64,000 bases of DNA, taken from positions 372,001 through 436,000 of the forward strand of contig CAWBQO010000006.1 in the NCBI GenBank assembly GCA_963790965.1, given 5' to 3'. A program made the position numbers and the translations under genes. This DNA is from CAWBQO01 sp963790965. Lineage in GTDB: Bacteria > Bacteroidota > Rhodothermia > Rhodothermales > DASSAV01. The notes under the pieces are model-generated. The model saw only the letters and a program-made list of their open reading frames with translations, did not search any database and was not told the DNA's origin. Positions within the stretch are counted from its first letter, which is position 1. The number at the start of each line of letters is the position of its first letter. Positions 14,944 through 21,444 of this stretch are shown piece after piece.

Positions 14944-15014
14944 ATGGCCTCTGAACCTCGCCTTCTTGACCTCCTCCGCGCTGCCTGCCGGACACGCCAC
15001 TTAAGCCGCCAAAC
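14944..15014 (+). pseudogene. intI: intI 5' fragment, module 3
   Basis: ATG at 14944; reads MASEPRLLDLLRAACRTRHL then SRQT. It is cut at the same codon as copies 1 and 2. A longer open frame continues through the attC and antisense to the next gene, but is an artefact of the fusion. Confidence 0.75.
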
Positions 15015-15106
15015 GGCCAAGTTCAGCGGCCCAGCGCTGGCCGCTGTCGAAGAGGATCAGCCAAGACGTGGCCCAGCGATGGGTCCGCTTGAGCGCAGTG
15101 TTATAC
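15008..15106 (-). other. attC site (99-bp type), fused to intI fragment
   Basis: Right core GTTATAC (15100-15106). Left core GCCAAAC from intI. Inner arms GGCCAAGTTCAGCGGC and GGGTCCGCTTGAGCGC. Confidence 0.85.
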
Positions 15107-15125
15107 GCCCTTTCTTCTTCTTTAC

Positions 15126-15512
15126 CTACAGACCACTGCTCGTTAGTTGCATTCCCTTGCGCAAGATCAGGCTGACCTCTCCGACGGATTCCGCCGTTAC
15201 CTGTCCCCGACCGTCATCGATTTCCACAACGACCTTTATGTTGGCTCTCTTATCGAGCGAACGGAAAAGGGCTGCAAACTCATCCGAGTCCACCCTCGCC
15301 TCGAATGGCGTCGTTCGTGCCTCGACCTCCTGGTTGAATGCGCCCGGACCTGGTGCAAAGTACCTGCCTTCAAAGCGTACCTCAGACCCTTCCTGAGCTG
15401 AGTACACTTTAAGGAGTGCCGGCGCCGGGGCTTGTGCCTGATCTGCGTTCGAGTACGCCGTCACAAGGAGTAGAGCCGCAACGGAGGCGAGCGAGATCGT
15501 GATGCGTTCCGT
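15126..15512 (-). pseudogene. exported small protein lacking a normal start codon (cassette gene remnant)
   Basis: The reading frame encodes a signal peptide (ERITISLASVAALLLVTAYS) and a compact beta domain (ALLKVYSAQEGSEVRFEGRYF...NIKVVVEIDDGRGQVTAESVGEVSLIL). No ATG, GTG or TTG precedes the signal peptide in frame before the neighbouring gene. The expected position carries ACG (15512-15510). The sequence just upstream is half an attC (GCCAACCCGCCGCTACC) belonging to the previous cassette. So the cassette's 5' end and the rest of that attC appear deleted. It may be dead, or started from ACG or by reinitiation after the upstream stop at 15544. Confidence 0.55.
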
Positions 15513-15540
15513 CGGTGGGTAGCGGCGGGTTGGCGGTACC
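15513..15540 (-). other. half attC (long type), remnant
   Basis: Minus strand GGTACCGCCAACCCGCCGCT then ACCCACCG aligns with the gene-proximal arm of the long-type attC sites (AACCCGCC...). The distal arm is missing, giving a cassette junction that integrase should no longer resolve. Confidence 0.5.
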
Positions 15541-15543
15541 TGG

Positions 15544-15957
15544 CTATGCCTTGGCTTCGGATTGGATTTTCTTGTAGAGGTAATCCTCCAAGTCCCTATC
15601 CACTTCCAGAGCGTACCGTTCTTCGCGATCCCTGATGTGGGGAAACCAAGACGGGCCGAACCGCTTCCGAAGACTTCCCCCAACTTGGGCACCGCGGTGG
15701 ATGTTGTGCTGTGCATATAGCCCGGACACGAAAGCTGCGACCCGCGCCTGGCTCTCTTCGTCGTCACGAATGCAAGATCCGACGGCGCTCTTGATAGCGT
15801 CTTCGCTGGACTGCAAGTTGACCTTACCAGTCTTGACCTGGTACATGTCAAAAGCACCCTGCATGAAGCTCAAAGCCTTCGCCTGAGCCTCTTCATTGCC
15901 GGCGAGTTCTTTCAGGGCGTGCATGGCAGCCTTGACGATCATCTTCTGAACGCTCAT
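15544..15957 (-). CDS. EcsC-like N-terminal protein (cassette gene)
   Basis: 137 aa. It begins MSVQKMIVKAAMHALKELAGNEEAQAKALSFMQGAFDMYQVKTGK, a start shared almost base for base with the next cassette upstream (16342-16551), whose C-terminus is EcsC-like. The remainder (SAVGSCIRDDEESQARVAAFVSGLYAQHNIHRGAQVGGSLRKRFG...) is helical and of unknown function. Complete EcsC-family proteins are larger, so this may be a variant that keeps only the N-terminal region plus a different tail. The TAG stop is followed immediately by a broken attC. Confidence 0.6.
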   Translation of the reverse strand: MSVQKMIVKAAMHALKELAGNEEAQAKALSFMQGAFDMYQVKTGKVNLQSSEDAIKSAVGSCIRDDEESQARVAAFVSGLYAQHNIHRGAQVGGSLRKRFGPSWFPHIRDREERYALEVDRDLEDYLYKKIQSEAKA

Positions 15958-15985
15958 CTTCTCAGATTGGGGAGTTAGGAAGTCT

Positions 15986-16107
15986 GTATAACAGATGACA
16001 GTTCAGCCGCGCAGGGCAAACTGACGGTGGAACGAGGCAGTCACGCGCCGAGGTTCGGACGAGGCGAGGCGGCAGAGCACTGCGCTGGGTGCAGAAGTGG
16101 GTTAAAT
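15986..16107 (-). other. attC site (122-bp long type)
   Basis: Cores GTATAAC (15986-15992) and GTTAAAT (16101-16107); inner CAGATGACAGTTCAGCCGCG. Confidence 0.85.
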
Positions 16108-16117
16108 GCCGAGGCGA

Positions 16118-16306
16118 TCACAGACTGATCTCCTCACCGTCGAAGACCACAGTACCCGTTAGTCCGCTCTGCTTGAGAGAGTTGATAAGCTGCTGCTTAA
16201 CCGCTCCGCGCGTGGCAAATTCCGCAATGGTCTTTACATCTGCACTTCCCTTGATCTCTGCTAACGTGATGAATTTCTTAAGTTTCAGGTCGAGAGTCAG
16301 CTTCAT
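16118..16306 (-). CDS. small hypothetical protein (second gene of cassette 2)
   Basis: 62 aa: MKLTLDLKLKKFITLAEIKG and onward to TGTVVFDGEEISL. Short, charged, no signal peptide or membrane helix. It lies 36 nt downstream of the truncated EcsC-like frame and just before the attC, so both share a cassette. Its codons look genuine (conserved-looking start, stop just before the attC core), but no family is recognised. Confidence 0.5.
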   Translation of the reverse strand: MKLTLDLKLKKFITLAEIKGSADVKTIAEFATRGAVKQQLINSLKQSGLTGTVVFDGEEISL

Positions 16307-16341
16307 AGAGGCACGTTTATCGATGTGGCTTAGGCCACGGC

Positions 16342-16551
16342 CTAAATTTCATCAGAGGCGTCAACATACTTCCGCCTGAGGTGCATATCTCGGAAGATCA
16401 TGTATGCTCCCCGCGTCGTGTTGCTCAGGAACCAGTAGTTGAATCCCGCGCCGACCGCAGAGCCGACGATTGGGATCGTCTGAGCCAGCTTCCGCCTCGT
16501 GATATTGTTGGCGATGTCCATCAGGGCTTCCATGGCAGCCTTGACGATCAT
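16342..16551 (-). pseudogene. internally deleted EcsC-family gene (cassette gene)
   Basis: 69 aa from ATG at 16551. The N-terminus (MIVKAAMEALMDIANN) matches that of the neighbouring cassette. The remainder, ARRKLAQTIP-like RRKLAQTIPIVGSAVGAGFNYWFLSNTTRGA then RDMHLRRKYVDAS, is the C-terminal signature of EcsC-family membrane-associated proteins (R-LAQ-PV/IG-AVGAGFNYWF...Y). Normal members are over 200 aa, so the middle seems deleted in frame. In the other cassette the corresponding upstream ATG is present; here it has become ACG, so translation starts five codons later. Confidence 0.6.
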
Positions 16552-16594
16552 CTTCTGAACGTTCGTTTTTGCAGAATGGTGAGTCGGGAAGTCT

Positions 16595-16726
16595 GATTAA
16601 CAGATGGCGGCTCACGCGCGACGGGCGGCGCACCGACTGTGCGAGGCAAGTAGAAATGAAGGGCCGAACGGAGCAAGAGCCGTCCAGCCCTTCGTATATA
16701 TGGTGCAGTGGATCAGGCGGCTATGC
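16595..16726 (-). other. attC site (132-bp long type, degenerate)
   Basis: Left core GATTAAC (16595-16601) followed by CAGATGGCGGCTCACGCGCG. Right core GCTATGC (16720-16726) instead of GTTATGC; the change converts the embedded TAA stop of the DUF1232 gene to TAG. Confidence 0.7.
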
Positions 16727-17143
16727 GACCTGCCTCTCTCTCCAAGCCTTGTAGTTGTGGAGGTCTTGTTCGACCATCATGAGGCATAGGCCGACAACAG
16801 CAGCGTCGTCTATGTAGCCCACCACCGGGATGAAGTCAGGGATTAGATCAACTGGACTCAGCACATACAATAGAGCGAAAACGATTGCCGCAATCGAGAG
16901 GTACGGAATTTCCCGGTAGTTACCTTTTACATAATCCTGCACGATCGAGATCAGCAGCTTGACGTCGTTGACGAATCGACCGAGTGGTCCCCCTTTCTCG
17001 AACTTCGCTCTAATCTCATCTGCCTTGTCCGCCACTTTCTTTACGTCGTCGTCGTTGACCTTAGAGGCTCCGCGCTTGATAAAGTTTTCGTTGACCTGCT
17101 CATTTGCATTATCAACATGCTTCTTGTTCGCCTTGTCTGCCAT
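16721..17143 (-). CDS. DUF1232 (YkvA-family) membrane protein (cassette gene)
   Basis: 140 aa. A charged, coiled-coil-prone N-terminus (residues 1-55, rich in Lys/Asp/Asn) is followed by the DUF1232 core: YREIPYLSIAAIVFALLYVLSPVDLIPDFIPVVGYIDDAAVVGLCLMMVEQDL. The motif S-P-x-D-L-I-P-D-x-I-P-x-x-G-x-x-D-D is diagnostic. Members are small integral membrane proteins of unknown function, widespread in cassettes and genomes. It is the cassette nearest the right-end attI copy (core at 17198-17204) and is probably expressed from that copy's promoter. The stop lies in the degenerate attC core. Confidence 0.9.
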   Translation of the reverse strand: MADKANKKHVDNANEQVNENFIKRGASKVNDDDVKKVADKADEIRAKFEKGGPLGRFVNDVKLLISIVQDYVKGNYREIPYLSIAAIVFALLYVLSPVDLIPDFIPVVGYIDDAAVVGLCLMMVEQDLHNYKAWRERQVA

Positions 17144-17197
17144 AATTAACCTGGATTCGGGGATCGATGGATTGCGGAAGCTAAGCGGCGGAAAGCC

Positions 17198-17442
17198 ACC
17201 TAACTGGCATAAATCTGGACCGGTGCAGATGACACGCGAGAACGAATGAGGCTATGTTCTTGATGAACATTTACCCGCACGGCGGCAGGCCCGTTATCTG
17301 CAACAACATCGTTACAATCTACAAATTACGCTTGTCTTCAAGAGATGTCAACAGGGAAAGAACAAGACTCTATGAACTCTGAAGACTACCTTCTTGACCA
17401 CTTTCGCGCCGCCTGCCGCACGCGCCGCTCGAGCGGCTGAAC
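17198..17442 (-). repeat. attI-Pc-intI module, diverged right-end copy (copy 4)
   Basis: Same order and spacing as copies 1-3 but many base differences: core GTTAGGT (17204-17198), CCGGTGCAGATGACACGC near the attI end, promoter, then ATGAACTCTGAAGACTACCT starting the intI remnant. It is the probable original attI/promoter region, since it ends the array. CGA at codon 23 has become TGA. Confidence 0.75.
17322..17351 (-). promoter_or_regulatory. predicted cassette promoter Pc, right-end copy
   Basis: TTG (17351-17349), N20, TAATTTG (17328-17322) on the minus strand. It keeps the exact 20-nt spacing although the surrounding bases have diverged, and matches the TAnnTTTG element slightly better than the other copies. 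Confidence 0.6.
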
Positions 17443-17490
17443 GGCGGAGGACTGCTTCTGCTGAGCGGCCTTCTACGTTCGCTTCCAGCT
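17372..17490 (+). pseudogene. intI: decayed integron integrase start (intI remnant)
   Basis: ATG at 17372 reads MNSEDYLLDHFRAACRTRRS, two more codons, then TGA where copies 1-3 have CGA. Beyond it the frame continues with residues that can be aligned, weakly, to the IntI continuation (T-E-x-A-Y-x-x-W...RF-x-x-F): TAEDCFC, stop, AAFYVRF. The sequence then merges into the 3' end of the DUF433-like gene on the other strand. No catalytic part of the integrase remains. The first 23 codons are convincing; the continuation is uncertain and could instead be a degenerate attC. Confidence 0.6.
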
Positions 17491-17721
17491 TCTCCTACAT
17501 CCGCGTCGCGCCTCTGCTATTAACTCCCGCTTCGCCGGATCGGGCAACGCTTCGGCCTGCGCACGCCTTGCCGCAGAAGGGTCGTCCTGGACGTCGTCGC
17601 TGCGCTTTCCTTTGCGCCATCGGACGAGGAGCGGGCCGATGGATGTGCGGGTGCCGGTAAACACCGGCGTTCCGCTCGGGATCTCGGGGCCGGAACGGTA
17701 GACGGCAGATTGCTTCATCAT
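17473..17721 (-). CDS. degenerate DUF433-like protein
   Basis: 82 aa from ATG at 17721. The N-terminus GPEIPSGTPVFTGTRTSIGPLLV matches DUF433 (G-x-P-V-F-x-GTR), a family often acting as antitoxins to VapC-like or PIN toxins. The middle (RWRKGKRSDDVQDDPSAARRAQAEALP) has lost the usual 'YLEAG...FLxDFPSV' pattern and looks frame-shifted or mutated, although the end (AKRELIAEARR) again fits. No partner toxin is adjacent. Length is near the family norm, but function is doubtful. Half an attC-like arm (GCTAACGGCCTCAGCCGCGC, 17822-17841) lies upstream, so it may once have been a cassette. Confidence 0.5.
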   Translation of the reverse strand: MMKQSAVYRSGPEIPSGTPVFTGTRTSIGPLLVRWRKGKRSDDVQDDPSAARRAQAEALPDPAKRELIAEARRGCRRSWKRT

Positions 17722-18199
17722 GGCGGCACCGTTGTGTCCGATAGACGCCTCTGCACCCGCTTCGAATCCGGCACGAACGGCAGCGGCAGGCGCGGCGGCG
17801 AGAGGGATCGCAACGTGCGGAGCTAACGGCCTCAGCCGCGCTGTCACCTCCTTTTGGTTCCGGGCGAGACCTATTCCGGGCGAGACCCATTCCGGTGCGG
17901 AGGCTGCCGATCCGCCGCGATGAACACACCCAACGTCACCGGCGCTATCTCGCGAGCCTCCTCCCGTTCTTCAGCCCGCTCCATCCCTGCTCCCGGGCAA
18001 TCTGTAACTCCACGTCCGCAAGGCGGACGGTCCCTTCTATTTTCCCGGGGGCGGATTGGCAATTTCGAACGCGGTGCCTACGGCGCGGCCGCGCATGGCA
18101 GGGCCTCGGTGTTCAACCCGTCCTCCCGCCCGTCCGATGACGCGCGAACGGGCACGGCTGCGTATCTTCTCCCCTTCCCTTCCGCTCACGCCCGCCCGC
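17722..18199. other. 478-bp intergenic region upstream of the AcuC-like gene
   Basis: No convincing gene on either strand. It contains an attC-like half arm at about 17821-17841 and a short direct repeat (TTCCGGGCGAGACC, 17862-17875, repeated at 17876-17889). The promoter of the acuC-mscS pair must lie here, but no clear element is readable. Confidence 0.5.
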
Positions 18200-19327
18200 A
18201 TGATCCCCGTCGTCTATCATCCCGCGTACCTCGCTTATGACTTCGGGCCGCAGCATCCGTTCTCGCCGCTGCGGCTGAAGGCGCTCGCGGAGCTGCTGGA
18301 CGCGCTCGGGACGGCCCCGCAAACGGTTCAGCCCGCTCCCGCTACCCGCGAGGACATCCTTTCCGCCCACGCCGAAGAACTCGTCCGGCAGGTCGAGGCG
18401 GCCTCTTCGGGGGAGCCGCTGCCGGACGCGCACGCCTTCGGACTGGCTACGCCGGACGTGCCGGTCTTCGCAGGCATGGACGAGGCCACGCGCTCCCTCA
18501 CCGGCGGCACGTTGCACGCTGCCGATCTGGTCGCAGCGGGACCGGCCGGCCGCGTCCTTCAGTTCGGCCCCGGACTCCACCACGCCCAGCGCGCCCTCGC
18601 GTCCGGGTTCTGCGTCTACAACGACCTCGCCATCGCCATTCACCACCTCGTAGCCCGCGGCCTGCGCGTCGCCTATATCGACGTGGACGTTCACCACGGC
18701 GACGGTGTGCAGTGGCTCCACTACGACGCCCACGACGTGATGACGATCAGCCTCCACGAGTCGGGCGCGTACCTCTTCCCCGGCACGGGCAACGTCTTTG
18801 AACTTGGCGAGGGCGCGGGAAAGGGCCTTAAGCTGAACGTTCCGCTTGAGCCGGGCACGGCGGACGAGAGCTACCTCGACGCCTTCGAGCGCGTCGTTCC
18901 CCACGCCCTCTCCTGGTTCCGCCCGGACGTGCTCCTCATCATGTGCGGCGCGGACGCGCACTTTCTCGACCCGCTGGCGGACCTCCGCCTCTCCACATAC
19001 GCTTTCGAAAGACTCTTCCGCAGGCTCATCGAGGTCTCGGATGAGTTCGCACACGGACGGGCCGTGTTTACCTTCGGAGGCGGCTACTCGTTTGATGCGA
19101 CCGTGCGCGTCTGGGCAATCCTTTACCACCTGCTGCAGGACCTTCCGCTGCCGGAGCGCCTGCCCGACGAGTGGCTCAAACGATGGGAAGAGCGGACGAA
19201 GCAGCGGCTCACGCCCACGCTGCACGACGCGCCGGACAGCGTTCATTCAACCCGCGCCGCCGCGGCCTCGCAGAACGAGCAAACCGCACGCCGTCTGTTG
19301 GAACTGGCTGCGCCGCTCTGGTTTTGA
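18200..19327 (+). CDS. AcuC-type histone deacetylase-family protein
   Basis: 375 aa from ATG at 18200; the frame is open upstream, but MIPVVYHPAYLAYDFG is the family start. Class I HDAC-like zinc amidohydrolase features: GLHHAQ (H127, H128, the charge-relay histidines), CVYNDLA, and metal ligands in YIDVDVHHGDG (D163, H165). CGADAH and FGGGYS follow near the C-terminus. Bacterial AcuC deacetylates acetyl-CoA synthetase or related acetyl-lysine targets; the substrate here is unknown. All active-site residues I can see are intact. The mscS gene follows after 9 nt and is probably cotranscribed. Confidence 0.92.
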   Translation: MIPVVYHPAYLAYDFGPQHPFSPLRLKALAELLDALGTAPQTVQPAPATREDILSAHAEELVRQVEAASSGEPLPDAHAFGLATPDVPVFAGMDEATRSLTGGTLHAADLVAAGPAGRVLQFGPGLHHAQRALASGFCVYNDLAIAIHHLVARGLRVAYIDVDVHHGDGVQWLHYDAHDVMTISLHESGAYLFPGTGNVFELGEGAGKGLKLNVPLEPGTADESYLDAFERVVPHALSWFRPDVLLIMCGADAHFLDPLADLRLSTYAFERLFRRLIEVSDEFAHGRAVFTFGGGYSFDATVRVWAILYHLLQDLPLPERLPDEWLKRWEERTKQRLTPTLHDAPDSVHSTRAAAASQNEQTARRLLELAAPLWF

Positions 19328-19336
19328 TCCGCGCCT

Positions 19337-20422
19337 ATGCAACTGCCCCAAGCCCTCTATCTGCTCTATCCTGTCCTCTGGATCGCCGCGGGGTTCCTGG
19401 TTGGCCTCCTCGCCGAGAAGGTGGCGTTGCCGCGACTCTACCGCTTCGCGCGCACGACCCCGCAGCACACGGACAATGTGATATTTGGCGCTTTTCGGGG
19501 AATGCCAATCATCCTTGGCGTCGCGGCCGGCATCAAAGTGGCCCTCGTTGATGCCCCGCTGACCCCGAGGTCGGAGAGTGGGCTGGATACGCTGCTGATC
19601 ATCGTCGTCGCGTGGTCGCTTTCGATCGTCGCCGCGCGGATTGGGGCCGGGCTGATCGCAGCCTATGCCGGACGCGAGCGCGCCTTTATTCCGGCCACGT
19701 CGCTCATCCCGAATCTCGTCCGGATGACGATCTACATCGTCGGCTTCCTGATCATCCTCAACCGGCTGGATATCTCGATCACGCCGATCTTGACCGCCCT
19801 TGGCGTGGGCGGCCTCGCCGTTGCGCTCGCCCTCCAGGAGACGCTCGCCAACATATTCGCGGGCCTCTACCTGCTTGCAGCGGGGCAGATCGGGACGGAA
19901 GATTACATCCAGCTCGACAGCGGCGAGGAAGGCTATGTCGTAGACATCAACTGGCGCTCGACGACCGTGCGGACGATCCAGCACAACCTGATCATCGTCC
20001 CCAATTCAAAGATCGCCTCGGCAACGGTGACGAACTACAGCCTGCCGCGCCCCGGAATGCTCGTGCGCATCCCGGTGGCTGTCGGATACGGGGCGGACCT
20101 GGACCTCGTCGAGCGCGTTGCCCGGCATATTGGCCAGGAGGTGACGCTGGAGGTCACGGGGCTTTCCGCACCGGAGCCTCTGGTCTACCTGAACACCTAC
20201 GGCGAGTTCGGGCTTAACCTTATCGTCTTTCTCGGCGTGCAGGAGTACTTCGACCAGTACCGCATTCGGCACCTGTTCATGAAGCGCTTGCTCGCGGCTT
20301 TTCGCGAGGAGCGCATCCCCTTCCCCTTTCCGATCAAGGAGTTCGAAATGGGCATCGACCCGTCCGATCCCGACGCGGGGAAGCTCGGTCCGCCCGACGC
20401 GTATGGCTCTGCCGTGGGATAG
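19337..20422 (+). CDS. MscS-family mechanosensitive ion channel
   Basis: 361 aa. Four predicted transmembrane segments lie in the first ~170 residues. The pore-lining TM3 is recognisable as LTALGVGGLAVALALQETLANIFAGLYLL, and the beta domain as IQLDSGEEGYVVDINWRSTTVRTIQHNLIIVPNSKIASATVTNYS. The C-terminal cytosolic alpha/beta domain is complete. It opens on membrane tension and releases solutes at osmotic downshift, a function that fits a salt-exposed organism. It follows the AcuC-like gene closely on the same strand. Confidence 0.93.
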   Translation: MQLPQALYLLYPVLWIAAGFLVGLLAEKVALPRLYRFARTTPQHTDNVIFGAFRGMPIILGVAAGIKVALVDAPLTPRSESGLDTLLIIVVAWSLSIVAARIGAGLIAAYAGRERAFIPATSLIPNLVRMTIYIVGFLIILNRLDISITPILTALGVGGLAVALALQETLANIFAGLYLLAAGQIGTEDYIQLDSGEEGYVVDINWRSTTVRTIQHNLIIVPNSKIASATVTNYSLPRPGMLVRIPVAVGYGADLDLVERVARHIGQEVTLEVTGLSAPEPLVYLNTYGEFGLNLIVFLGVQEYFDQYRIRHLFMKRLLAAFREERIPFPFPIKEFEMGIDPSDPDAGKLGPPDAYGSAVG

Positions 20423-20425
20423 CGG

Positions 20426-21109
20426 CTATTCTGCCCCGTAAACCCGCACGGTCTGGCCGCTCAGCGCCGTCGCGGCGGGGTTGAAGCAGAGGTCGTAAAC
20501 TCGGTCGGATAGCGATTCAACGTGGACGCCCGGACCGGTCTCCTCCTTCCGATACAAGATGGTGGAAGGTGCCACGGCAAAGGCCGAGATTCCGGCTTCT
20601 TTATGCTCCGCAGCAACGGATTCCACGAGGCGCACGACGCCGGACTTGGAAGCGGCGTAGGCCGCCTGCTCCGCGGGCGCACCATCTACGCCCTGGCGCG
20701 AGGCAATCGCCACCAGACGGCCGCCTTTGCTCTGCATCGCGCGGACCGCCTCCCGGAACACGAGAAAGGTAGAGCGCAGATTAACCTGCATCACGCGGTC
20801 CCAGTCTGCCCCCGACGTGGCGAGTAGCGGACGCGCCTCCCACATGCCGACCGTGTGAATCACCGCGTCCGGCACCCCGGCCATCGAAATGACTTCCGGG
20901 AACAGCCGTTGAACGGCCTCCTCGTCGGTCACGTCCGCCTCGGCGACGGCGCCGCCATGGTCCTCCACCCACTGCATCGCCTCACGGCTCTCCCGGGAAT
21001 GAACGACGGCAGCTACCCGGACGCCGCTGCTCAAGAAGCTATTGACGAGAAAGGACCCGAGCCGTCCGGCGGCTCCCGTTATGAGGATGGTCTTCTTTTG
21101 CGCAGGCAC
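20426..21109 (-). CDS. short-chain dehydrogenase/reductase
   Basis: 227 aa, GTG start. Cofactor loop TGAAGRLG (about 11-18), active-site serine in VAIASRQG and catalytic YAASK. Short classical SDR without extra domains; substrate unknown. Convergent with mscS, with only 3 nt between the stops, so no independent terminator fits between them. Confidence 0.87.
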   Translation of the reverse strand: MPAQKKTILITGAAGRLGSFLVNSFLSSGVRVAAVVHSRESREAMQWVEDHGGAVAEADVTDEEAVQRLFPEVISMAGVPDAVIHTVGMWEARPLLATSGADWDRVMQVNLRSTFLVFREAVRAMQSKGGRLVAIASRQGVDGAPAEQAAYAASKSGVVRLVESVAAEHKEAGISAFAVAPSTILYRKEETGPGVHVESLSDRVYDLCFNPAATALSGQTVRVYGAE

Positions 21110-21444
21110 GGATGCTTGTTCCAGATAGGCTTGACTATGACAACCGCAAGTTAATCACGGGTGCCTCTCGTTGCGCAGTGCGCGCCGCAGAAAAGCATCC
21201 GCTATCCCGTTCAATTCATGCGACATGGAGAACCTTTGTCGGGGGCGCTATGTAACACAGCCGTCACAGAGGGGCTAATCCGCCCCGGCTGCAGAGCAGT
21301 GGGAGGATGGGGCACCCGTTTTCCCCTTGAGAAGCTCCGGTGCAATCCGTAGCTTCCGTCCCGTTACCGAGCGTTACCAACAAGACGAGAGATCGCGTAT
21401 AGGCACTTCTTGCTACCACGTTTTTCGGTGCGGACCGGTCTGGC
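21110..21444. other. 335-bp intergenic region between divergent SDR and sprA
   Basis: No gene recognised. It must hold promoters for both neighbours. A G/C hairpin (GGGGCTAATCCGCCCC, about 21272-21287) is the only obvious structure; it has no T-tract. Confidence 0.5.

Larger units (their letters stand above)
14772..15014 (-). repeat. internal attI-Pc-delta-intI module, copy 3
   Basis: A 243-bp unit ending (minus strand) in core GTTAGGT (14778-14772), next to the DUF6978 cassette. The intI end here is GCCAAAC (15008-15014), one base different from GCCGAAC in copies 1 and 2, and is joined to a 99-bp attC. Confidence 0.85.
7302..17500 (-). mobile_element. chromosomal integron cassette array lacking a functional integrase (CALIN-like)
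   Basis: About fourteen gene cassettes, all read on the minus strand, are separated by attC-like sites with RYYYAAC...GTTRRRY ends. Two main attC types occur: about 100 bp (TAACGGCCAAGTTCAGCGGC...GTCCGCTGGAACGCG) and about 122-132 bp (CAGATGACNGCTCAGCCGCG...), plus one 60-bp site. Three internal attI/promoter/truncated-intI modules and one diverged terminal copy are embedded. Base composition is visibly more AT-rich than the flanks. The left end lies beside tRNA-Ser; the right end runs into a DUF433-like gene and a decayed integrase remnant. No full-length intI exists in the window. Confidence 0.85.

Noticed and set aside
10284..15014. Interpretation of the repeated 240-bp unit as an unrelated MITE or retron-type RNA element
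   Set aside because: Its ends coincide with attI and attC core positions, and one end encodes the start of an integrase in the expected divergent orientation. No terminal inverted repeats are present.
14944..15396. 150-codon plus-strand frame starting with the intI fragment
   Set aside because: Only the first 23 codons are integrase; the remainder is attC and antisense of a cassette gene.
7562..17442. CRISPR array as an explanation for the repeated sequences
   Set aside because: The repeats are 60-130 bp, imperfectly palindromic, spaced by whole genes and end in RYYYAAC/GTTRRRY cores, so they are attC sites.
21272..21287. GGGGCTAATCCGCCCC hairpin as a terminator or riboswitch before sprA
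   Set aside because: Short, no T-tract, no conserved aptamer features visible.
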